This document shows positions 25,279 to 34,650 of a DNA stretch of 64,000 nt, piece by piece. The notes beneath the pieces are model-generated. The model had not been told where the DNA came from. It saw nothing but the letters and a program-made list of their open reading frames with translations, and made no database searches. Positions within the stretch are counted from its first letter, which is position 1. Each line of letters starts with the position of its first letter. This stretch comes from Lantana camara (lineage: Eukaryota; Streptophyta; Magnoliopsida; Lamiales; Verbenaceae): NCBI GenBank assembly GCA_037501455.1, contig CM074858.1, positions 80,512,501 through 80,576,500 on the forward strand, written 5' to 3'. Both the position numbers and the translations under genes were made by a program.

Positions 25279-26508
25279 TCATAGTCCTCCAATAGTTCCA
25301 TCCATCGGCGTTGATGCATGTTCAAATTCTTCTGGGTAATTAAGTACTTCAAGCTTTGATGGTCAGTATATATGTCAAAAGTTACTCCATACAGATAGTG
25401 TCTACATTTGGTCAAGGCGAAAACAGTTGTGGCAAGCTCCAAATCATGGGTAGGATAATTTTGTTCATGTGGATGAAGCTTTCTTGATGCGTAAGCAATT
25501 ACTCCACCCCGTTGCATTAGAACACATCCTAGTCCTTCCAGTGAGGCATCAGAGTACACCACTAGATCATCTGGTCCATCTGGTAGTGCTAGTACTGGTG
25601 CTGTAGTTAAACTTCTTTTCAACACTTGAAAACTTTCTTCACACTTGTCGCTCCATATGAAAGGAGTCTCCTTGCGTGTTAATCGAGTCAATGGATCAGT
25701 AATCTTTGAGAAATTTTTAATAAATCGCCGGTAGTAGCCTGCAAGTCCTAGGAAACTTCTGACTTCAGTAGGTGTCTTCGGTTGTTTCCAATTATTCACC
25801 TCTTCGATTTTGGATGGATCTACTCCAACTCCTTTTTCAGATATCACGTGTCCCAAAAATACGACTCGGTCTATCCAAAATTCACACTTACTAAACTTTA
25901 CGTAAAGCTTATGTTCCTCGAGAGTCTGTAGCACCATACGTAAGTGATCGGCATGATCTTCTGGAGTTCTTGAGTATATCAGTATATCATCGATGAAAAT
26001 GACCACGAACTGATCTAAATATGGTCGAAAGATACGATGCATCATGTCCATAAAGGCAGCAGGTGCATTGGTTAACCCGAATGGCATGACAATAAATTAA
26101 AAATGTCCATACCGAGTGTTGAAACCAGTCTTGGGTACATCCTCTCCTTTGATACAAAGCTGATAGTATCCTTGTCTTAAGTCCAATTTAGAATATACTT
26201 TCGAACCCTATAATGAGTCGAATAGTTCTTCAATACGAGGTAAAGGATACTTGTTCTTGATTGTCATCCGGTTCAACTCCCAATAGTCGATACATATTCG
26301 TAGTATCCCATCTTCCAGCAAATTCATTGACCGCGGGTACTTCTTCCATCTAAACCTGATCCTTGGGCTTATTTAGTATGTTGGCTATAAATCCGGATCC
26401 TCCTTCCTTGATGTACTTCTTGGCTTCTGAGGGCATTATTAATGGAGCGATCTCAGCCACCCTGTTTATCACTTCCAAATCTTGAATCCCATCTTCTCCC
26501 AATTTGAC
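25275..26508 (-). pseudogene. R7 reverse transcriptase and RNase H, RT N-terminus deleted
   Basis: The intact stretch 25275-26087 (270 codons) starts inside RT at [12 protein letters not shown]. It contains the catalytic [12 protein letters not shown], the GHVISEKGV connection, and RNase H with [21 protein letters not shown] and [10 protein letters not shown]. Upstream, CIDYWELNR is visible near 26280, but the preceding RT segment ([16 protein letters not shown] in R9 and R10) is missing. The linker near 26330 joins straight onto the DG-LR motif, so roughly 0.2 kb was deleted. A stop replaces the residue before FIVMPFG just above 26087. RT would copy the RNA into DNA; this copy cannot. Confidence 0.9.
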
Positions 26509-26952
26509 TCATTTGTTGTAACAATCTAATTGTGCTTTATAACGGTACAACCAATCCATACCAAGTATTACTTCATAACCCTGAACTGATTGCTCAACTA
26601 GATCTGCTGGATATCGGTTGCCTTCAAACTCAATAGGATAATCTTGAACCATCTTGTCGGTAAGGGATCGGGGACCCATCGGTGAAACCACTTCGTAATG
26701 GTACGATAATAAATTTCTATCTAAAGGGAGTTGATGCATGACATATGATGATATAAATGAATGCGTAGCACCCAGATCAAATAAGGCTTTAATATGCGTG
26801 CCATGGATGCAAAGCATACCTTCCACGACAGCGTTGGGATCGGGATTTTCTCCACCTCCTAGGGTGTATGCTCGGGCCTGTACATTTGGTCTTCCAGGTC
26901 TGTTTGCCATCGGTTGACCACGACCAACCCCAGGTACGGGATGATTTCCCAC
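26509..26952 (-). pseudogene. R7 protease segment
   Basis: This 147-codon frame carries the retropepsin-like motif [13 protein letters not shown] and the [13 protein letters not shown] segment that follows it in this clade. The active-site triplet reads D-L-G, not D-S/T-G, so the protease is probably inactive. It lies between the Gag zinc knuckles and RT, as usual for the fused polyprotein. Confidence 0.85.
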
Positions 26953-27998
26953 ATATCCCTGATTAGTTGTAGCTTTACGACACTAGTTCCTCTGATGTTG
27001 ATCACTTCCACATGCTAAACATTTTCCAGCCTTTTTCCAACAATTTGCTTCAATGTGATTAGGATTGCCACAGTAGGCACAACCTTTTCCCCGAAATCCG
27101 ACTCATTGCTTTCCCTCGGGTGCTTTAGTTGGCTTTTGGCCTACACCTTTCATTGATCTATTCAACGGTCTTCCTCGATTCTCTGATCCCGATACTCGAT
27201 CCCTATCTATCTTCTGGTTGATCAGACAAATGTTCTGAAGCTTTGCCTCTACTTCCAAAGCTTTCTCAACTATTGAGGTGTAGTCCGGGAGGTCTGCTAT
27301 CATCAAGGGATACTGTAGATCAGTCCTTAGGCCATCAACAAACTTCTGAACCTTACGTCGTTCATCTGCCATTATATATGGTGTATAAGGGAGTAGGAGA
27401 GTGAAATTTGCCTCATACTGAACTACCGAGGATGCTCCTTGTATCAAACTGAGGAACTCCTTTACTCGGGCATTCTTCTTAACAAGTGGGATGAACTTTC
27501 TGGTAAATTCAGCCTTGAAATTTTCCCAAGTTTGAGGAATTTGTTCCCTCATCCACTTCTCTTCACTAAGACGCCACCAATGAGATGCAGCATCATCCAT
27601 CCCATATACAGCGCATTCGATTTTCTTTTCGTCAGTACAGTGCAGCACACAGAAGTTTTTTTCTCCAAAGCAAAGAGCTAATTCTCAGCTTTTCTGTCGT
27701 CTGGTTCCCTATAAAACTTGGGTGGTTGAAGCCTCAAGAATCTATCTATTATTTGTTCCTGTTGGTTGTGTTCAACTGGTCGTGGTGGATGGGGTGGTGG
27801 TTGTTGTTGTTGTTGCTGTTGTTGTTGTTGTTGTTGTTGTAGGTATTATTGTTGCTGCTGAACAACCTGTGCCAATTGTCGAACTGCATCAACCAATTCA
27901 GCAGTCTCATTATTACGCCGCTCCTCATTGGATAGCCCAGCTTTATCACCATTGTCTGTTGGTGTGTCAGGTTGTTGGCGAGTTTTTCTAGAAGCCAT
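26953..27998 (-). pseudogene. R7 gag, with nonsense and frameshift
   Basis: The probable start is the ATG at 27996-27998 (MASRKTRQQPDTP). A glutamine-rich stretch follows, with an in-frame stop at 27846-27848 (codon 51). A further break lies near 27650, before the 181-codon stretch 27103-27648. That stretch has the core capsid-type motifs CAVYGMDDAASHWW, WENFKAEFTRKFIP and FVDGLRTDLQYPL. Below it are two CCHC knuckles, CAYCGNPNHIEANC and a second one interrupted by a stop just before its last Cys. Gag forms the particle and binds RNA. The sequence is distinct from that of R9-R11, so R7 belongs to another family. Confidence 0.88.
27798..27841. repeat. GTT/CAA microsatellite in R7 gag
   Basis: About fourteen GTT triplets with a few changed ones encode poly-Gln in minus sense (CAA/CAG) near the Gag N-terminus. 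Upstream of it in gag, the stop TAA at 27846-27848 differs by one base from CAA. Confidence 0.9.
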
Positions 27999-28323
27999 TC
28001 TATTATGTATGTAACAATTTATCGGAAGATGTTAATACAATTAGAAAATTAAGATAAACACGTATTTAACATAACCATCCACTATATACAGAAGATGTCA
28101 AAAGACAGAGTTATACATCAGGTCATAGGGTACCTCCCCTAGGTTACCCGAACATCATGCACTAGTCATAGAAGTAGACACTTTCACATATGTACAACTA
28201 TACAAGTGATAAGGCCTACTGTGCATGGCACAAAATATATGTACAGGGCTAAATACTACCCCGACGACTTAGCAAAACAAAAGCATACAAGACCCCTAAC
28301 TAAAGCTCAGTGGGGTGGGGAAC

Positions 28324-28823
28324 CTATCGGAGCATGTGATGGGAATGCCGGTGACAGTAAGGCAGGTGGCCCGACGTGAGATGGTCCAACATCAAACTCT
28401 CTGTCCTCCCTAACCTCCCTGCTAATAGAACGACAGAACTCCTCCACCAAACGATGTGCCCGTCACCACTATCGCTCTTCATAGCCCCTATATCAGACTG
28501 CAACCTCCGAATAAGACCCCGGGCTGCCTCCAACTCCATGCAGGCAGAATCCCTCTATCTAGTGACCTGACTGAGGTCTCTACATAGGTCCCTCGCATGA
28601 GCTCTCTCTGTGTGTAACTCATCCTCCAAGGAACCCACATAACCATCCCAATCATGGATGAATCTACCTAGACCTCGGTATCCGCTCCTCATCCCTCTAT
28701 GACCTCGGGCCCTCAAGCCTCCTCTACACGTAATACCATATATCTGCTCTCTGGATGATGCTCTGGCTCGGTAGGGAATGGGTGAGATGGAGTGTATAGC
28801 TTAATCTGATCAGCGTCTGCCAT
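28324..28823 (-). pseudogene. R7 leader reading frame upstream of gag, product unknown
   Basis: Between PBS and gag, the minus strand has an ATG at 28821-28823 (MADADQIKLYTPSHPFP). After one frameshift near 28760 a long reading follows that is polar and helix-like: SLEDELHTERAHARDLCRDL and, beyond an in-frame stop near 28560, MELEAARGLIRRLQSDIGAM (28539 downwards). The spacing of Leu/Ile and charged residues suggests a coiled coil. It matches none of the Gag, PR, RT or integrase segments seen here. Additional frames between LTR and gag are known in some plant gypsy lineages, but I cannot assign this one. R9-R11 have no room for it; their leaders are about 200 nt. Confidence 0.6.
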
Positions 28824-28977
28824 CCTGTCACAACACATCCGACTGACTCTAAGTTATAACAAACAAATAACTTAAAGGCACACAAGGCATACAAACAAAT
28901 ATCCTATAACACTCTAGACTCGAATCCCTGATTATTTGTCAAGAATTCAAACTCCCAAACTCCAGGTTTCCCAAACT

Positions 28978-28990
28978 GGCTCTGATACCA
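28978..28990 (-). other. R7 primer-binding site (initiator tRNA-Met)
   Basis: GGCTCTGATACCA is the complement of TGGTATCAGAGCC. It lies 4 bp from the LTR end at 28995. Confidence 0.93.
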
Positions 28991-28994
28991 CCAC

Positions 28995-30750
28995 TGCGAT
29001 GCCCCGACGGAATCCCCGGACCTAGAGGGTCCCCCGGAGTGCCGTCCGCACAGCTTAGTCAAGGTTTGCTAAGCGCTTACCCTGATTCAGCCGCATAAGC
29101 GCAAAAAAAAAACTATGGTAACCTAGAGTAACAACTCAAAGTGAAAACCAAAACAACTGAAAATAGCGGAAACGGTAACATAACTTAAAATAAAGGTAGT
29201 GGTCCTACAGCGAGAGTTCAAATACAAAACAAAATAACTGGACTTACATACCGACCCCGAGGTTGACGATGACAAAGCAAGTACGAGACAAGAGTCAATG
29301 CTCTCACCTAGCTCCTGGGCTCGCTCAAAAAGATCTGAAATACTGGTTAAAAGAGAGGAGTAAGTCAAACTGACTTAATAAGGTAGACGGAAGAATGCAG
29401 AACTTTAAATAATGACAAAACCATAATCAATGCATGAGCAGGCAAGGAACAGTATACATAGAATATACATGCACATGAACGAGCTATGAACAATCTCTCC
29501 CCTTTTATCACCTAAAACCAAAATCATAAAATAACTCCAAACACCAGAGTCGGGGTATCCCCCAACTAACAGTGGTCGAGAGTCCCACGCGCCCGTGAGA
29601 TCATCTCTTCGGCTAGTCACTCGAGACCATCTCCGAATCTTCGAATGGTAGTGTCAACATTTGGGCATTACCTCGCACAGCTACGACCGCGGCCCGATAC
29701 CGCTCAGCCGGTCTGATGTTGAGAGTAACCCCGTGGGCGTCCCCACGAGTGCAATCAAGCAGTAAAAGAATAGAATAGCTCGTTAACAAGAACGGTAGAT
29801 TCTTTTCAAACCAAACGAAGGATTTGATGCAGTACTTATAGGTATGAAATCATTTTTTTACTAACCAAATCATTTATGTTAAAACCAGTAACTAATAATC
29901 AAATATGTACATGCATAGGTATAGTATGAAGGGGATAAAAATCAAAATCATTAAATAAAGGCCTTAAGAAGGTTGGTCTAATAATATAGATATACGTATT
30001 TCGGTTTTAAAGGTAAAGTTTCCTCACCGTACTGATTCGCAACTGGTCCTAGTTCTCCTGACAATAAAACAGACACGATAAAAGTTTAGAAAGACACTTG
30101 ATCTATCTAATTGTAATTAAAATTCTAATTTTACCCAAATCCATACTCACGGTAATCATAATTGCACACAATTCCGACGTAACAACAATTTTCGTAAAGC
30201 CAGAACTAATTAATGTACCAATTTATTGACAATTAATCATAAGTAAAAAAATAAAATAAAATAAAGACTGACTATTGTTATTGTGTTATCATAATTAACA
30301 AAGTGTAGTTAAACCAAAGAAATTTAATTATTACCTACCAGCAGCATCAATAGCACGACATACTTAATAGAATAATACTAAAATGAGATTTCTACCGAAA
30401 ATGCTATAATCAAATCATCAACTTGCAAAGAGAACCCAACTTTCAATAATCCAAGGTATAAAAGTGTAAACCGGTAAGGACTACACATACATGACTTCAC
30501 TAATTTGTATTAAGAATTAATTTAAAAATGGATTTCCTCCTAATAACTCCAGGTGAATAAAAGAATATAAATATATGAAAAGCTGTCAACATCACTAACA
30601 ATCTGATATTGACTAAATTATTAAATCCTCAATATCATCTATAAAGTAAAATACTAAGAAACAAGGGACTTTGTGTTTTAATAATAAAGAGTGGTGTCGT
30701 GGTGGATATTTTAATAATACTTATAATGATTACATGCAAATCTTATTTAC
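28995..30750 (-). repeat. R7 5' LTR, outer end deleted
   Basis: It matches 20397-22544 without the MITE and breaks off after CTTATTTAC at 30750. The other copy continues for about 1.1 kb more. A further deletion of about 60 bp relative to the 3' LTR lies near 29290. Confidence 0.9.
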
Positions 30751-31511
30751 GGATTATGTTAGAAAATATGGTGATTAATGATGATTAATGATGATTTACG
30801 GATTATGATAGAAAATAGCACGAGGGCAGAGATGGCTATCAAGAATGGGAATTTCGAACCATAGTGGCACAAGACAAGAAGAAACCTCAACTAAAGAATC
30901 AAGTATTCCCCGAATTGCTACAATACAAGAACTTCAATCCTTGGTGAACGGTACACTTAATCATGCATACCACGTGCACCATTATTTTATTATTATTTGT
31001 TCATCATTATTTTGTTATTCTTGTACATGATTCCTTGCTTACTATTAACCGTTGTTTTATGTGGACAACAAGTTGCACAATTGATAATTTCTACATGCTC
31101 CTTATGTGCTAATTGTAAATAATTGTCTAAGTGCTCGCTTGAATTTTTTTTATTTCGTGTGCGTGAGAGACGGGGATTCAGGGTTATCAAGAGACGGGGT
31201 TCTCTTGCTACTTGCTTGAGAGAAGGGTTCTCTCGTTAATTGTTTGAGAGACGGGGCACTCTCAATATTTTCAGTTACTTTCCAACTTGTTCTAGTGGAA
31301 GGTTAGATTTTCTTACGAGTGCTAAGGCTCCGGAAAGTTGAGGGTCGTGATTTCACGCACGTTGGAGGACCTTATGGATTGAAGACCTCTTTCGAACTAA
31401 TCCCTGACGGGGAGTAGCTAACCCGCGTGGGATGACCACGTAAGAGCCAATTAAATGCCAGGAAGTCCGGACAAGGAATCCGAGGACGGATTCTCTTAAG
31501 GGGGAGAGAAT
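30751..31511 (+). other. R8: 3' tail of a non-coding internal region, behind a filler junction
   Basis: The first about 47 bp are repetitive filler (GATTAATGATGATTAATGATG, with TTACGGATTATG at both edges). The rest resembles the R6 tail: CACGTGCACCAT near 30975, GAAGACCTCTTTCGAACTAAT near 31380 and CGTGGGATGA near 31425. Dyad motifs of the type AAGAGACGGGGTTCTCTT occur at 31189-31206, 31218-31234 and 31246-31263, about 28 bp apart. The stem-loop GAATCCG-AGGA-CGGATTC (31476-31493) and polypurine tract CTTAAGGGGGAGAGAAT close the region before the LTR. No protein is recognised. Confidence 0.75.
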
Positions 31512-34166
31512 TGTAACGCCCCGATTTTCAGACAGTCAGGTACGCTCGACACGTGTGAGGTTGAGCATTAGGATTTATTCATTATTTTTATTTATTCCAG
31601 TTATATGCGTGTTATAGTATTTTTATAAATTGTATCTGAACATGATTGCGTGAAAATGTGGAAAACGTGTTAATTTGGGAATTATGTGGTGAAGTGAATT
31701 TAATTGCTACGTGAAATAATTATTGAACGTGATTTAATTGCTTGATTGCCCTAATTGATCACTTACTTAAATTAAAGGACTAAATTGCATGAAAATATTA
31801 GAGGACCTAATTGATCATTTTCCAAACTTGACATACTTAATTGCATGAACTTATATCCTTAGAGGATTAATTTGCAAATACTACATTTTTCCCCAAATAT
31901 ATATTTATATACATCTCTTCTACATTCTTCATTTCATTTTCATCCAACTTCATCACCATGTTTGCTTTCTCTTCACCGAACCAAACCATGAAGAAGGGAA
32001 GGGGAGATTTCATTGATTTCATCCAAGTTTTCCAAGAAAATTCCATGTTTTGGAGCTCACTCATCCATTTCCATCATCTTCTTCCAATTATTTTCACTTC
32101 AAGGTATATATGATGATATATGAGATTTCTTGATAATAACTCTTGGAGCTAGGGTTATGGTTTTCATGTGATAACTTGTTTAGATGATGTTAGAATTATA
32201 ATTCTGAGCTTTAAGCTTGAATTTCATGCATAATTCTTGTGAAATATAAAGATATATGATGAGTTCTTGTATGGGGTGAAAATTGATAATTATGAGAGTT
32301 AAAGCATGATTCATGTGTTAATATTAGATTTTACTGAACTATAAGTGTTTAGGTATGTTCCTTGCATGATTTATGTCATTAGGGAAGTGATTTCATGGAT
32401 TATGAGATGCCTTGGAGATGTTTTCATGCTCCCCTGTTCTTCATCCCCTGTTTCTGCATTGTTTGCATAACGGGAACGGCCCTTCCCGTTCCTTTGTAAC
32501 TAGGGAACGACCGTTCCCATATTTTGAATGACGTGCATGGCGGGAAGGACGGGAACGACCATTCCCATTTTGGCTTACAAGCCGAAACGGCCATTCCCAT
32601 CTTCGGGGAGCAACTTCGGGGAGCTGGGAACGACCCTTCCCATTTTGAACTAAGGGCTGGAACGGCCGTTCCCAGGCTTCTGGAAGTGCAGAAACATTCT
32701 GCATAAAATTGCAATTTTGGAGTTTAACTCGAATGATTTATTTGACCCCAAATTATTATTATATGATCAATTACATGCCAAAGCATGATATTTACATGCT
32801 ACATTGTTTATTGCATGATGTCTCGTACTTGATCACGCCGTGCGTCTTATATGAAATAATATTCTTGAATTGTGGTCTCATGCACGTACATTGTCCCGTT
32901 TCTTGTCCAGTTATTCTTCAGGGCGGAGATTGTCGAGCATGAGCACGTTCACGTGTCCACAAGTCGTTGTGTCACCTGTCAGGTGAGGTTTAATTGCTAG
33001 TTATATAGAACCTGTATACCCCGTTATGTGAACTTTCGGCTAAAGGTATTTTTATCTATTATTTCTATGAAATCACTTATCGTTTCAAGTCATGTTCATG
33101 AAAAGCAAGCAAGCAAGCAAGCCATGTTTCGTGTATGTTTTAGGCGAGTAGCATGACTGTTCACGTTGGGCCCGAGGATAGTGGCTTGAGCCAACCGGGA
33201 AAGCAAGGGCTGACGGGTAACTCTCGAGCTATCCTCACCACATTGGGATAACCCCAGAATCCGCTAGGAGATTAGTGGAGGAAGGAGTTCCGGGCTTAGG
33301 GATTCATGTACCCTCTGCTCAACATGTCGTCGATGGTGAAGGCTAGCTACCTTCCCATCATTTGAGGGAGAAGGAGACTGGGGACAGGTCCGGCACCACG
33401 GATTGTCCTCGGGTTATTGCATGATATTCATTCCTTGAACGTGTTACTTGATTACACTATCGCACGATTGCATGATAATTGAATTGCATGATCACCTATT
33501 GATTAATAATCAAGCAAGCATGTTTCATGTACATTTAGAGTACGGTTGGAGACCGCCCACACTCGTCGGGGCCATGTATTGATTGCATGAAAATGAAGAA
33601 GTGCTTAATATTGATAGTTGTATTCTCGGGCGAAGCTATATTATTATTGAACTCATATATTTATCTTTTATAAATCTTTACCCGAGAATATAACTTGCAT
33701 GTTATCTGTGCTAATAGATATTTAAACCCCTCACTCGGTCTTCACAGACTGACGCCTCCACCTTTCAGGTTATTGCTGGTGCACACTAGGCGGGAGTCTA
33801 GTCGAGTCCTGTTTATGTTGTCGAGTCAAACACGGTCCGTGTATTTAGTTATTTGTTGTTACTCACAAAGTTTTGATTAATGTTATTGTTTTATATTAGA
33901 GATGATAATGTATTGATATGTAAAGTTAGAACGTATTTTATTTGGTAAATAAGAAATGTCATGACCTGGTAAATGGAAATATTTGATAGTGATTAGTTTA
34001 TGCTTCCGCTTTGTTTCGTCGCATGTATAAGTTAATCCTGCCTAGCTTGTCGTTTATTGCATTGTCACCCGTTCGCTGTAGAATAGTTCATGTACGGATT
34101 GCCCGTTTCGTATGTGGATCGACCTATGGTGCGGGGGTGTGGCATCTCCACGTGTAGGGGTGCTAC
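31512..34166 (+). repeat. R8 LTR, shared by an upstream tail and a downstream head
   Basis: It runs from TGTAACGCCCCG to GGTGCTACA (2655 bp). A polypurine tract lies on its left, as for a 3' LTR, and a PBS on its right (34175), as for a 5' LTR. It has a donor-like CAAG|GTATAT (32104) and acceptor-like sites near 32910-32921. The GC-rich block is at about 33170-33400. The inverted pair is CTAGGCGGGA (33786-33795) and TCCTGCCTAG (34036-34045). Confidence 0.9.
32472..32673. repeat. R8 LTR palindrome cluster (six GGGAAC..GTTCCC dyads)
   Basis: Six 16-bp dyads of the form GGGAACGGCCGTTCCC start at 32472, 32503, 32551, 32583, 32626 and 32658. Spacings are 31, 48, 32, 43 and 32 bp, that is three pairs. 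The spacer within each pair is partly conserved (ATTTTG...). The cluster lies within the predicted intron that starts at 32104. Confidence 0.85.
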
Positions 34167-34650
34167 ATCTAAGGTGGTATCAGAGCCCGGTTGCAAATCG
34201 AGGTTCTAGTGTCGTGTCGAGTCAAGTCTAGGTCGTGCGGCATAGGAATTACTTGATAATTTGAGAGTCTTGCATATTATTTGAATGTCTTGATCTACTT
34301 GAATTCTTTAAATTACCTGAAATACTTGATAGCTTGTGTCTTGCAATGATTTACGCTATTAATTGCCAATTAATTGATCTTGAATTGCTTGAAATTATGT
34401 GATCAGTCTGTCTTATTTTAAACATTGATGAATTACTTATTTCATTTTATATTAAATTCTCGCTGGCATCAATTATGTGACAACTATGAGACATGAGCAT
34501 GCCTTATCCATATGCATTTAGTTTCAAATGAGCTGTGAGTGACAGGTTTTGGAAATGTATGAATCAAGGCCGGAGGATTTTGAAGATTTAAGAGACTGTA
34601 GGAAAACTAGGGATGGATCAACCGTTCGAACCAAGTTTGCAATTTGGTCA
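34167..34650 (+). other. R8: PBS and leader, cut off by R9
   Basis: The PBS TGGTATCAGAGCC is at 34175-34187. It is followed by a leader resembling R6 and R10 (TCTAGTGTCGTGTCGAGTC...GTCTAGGTCGTGCGGC). R9 starts at 34651 after GGTCA, so no coding region is reached. Confidence 0.85.

Larger units (their letters stand above)
20397..30750 (-). mobile_element. R7: degenerate chromovirus inserted in the R6 3' LTR
   Basis: In minus sense: a 5' LTR truncated at its outer end (28995-30750), PBS, long leader with an extra frame, gag, PR, RT-RNase H, integrase, chromodomain, polypurine tract and 3' LTR (20397-23622). Both LTRs begin TGCGAYGCCCCGAC in plus reading. They differ by a few percent and by one MITE. 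The outer end of the 5' LTR and everything to its right was removed by a deletion, so no target duplication can be checked. All coding parts carry stops, shifts or deletions. Confidence 0.9.
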
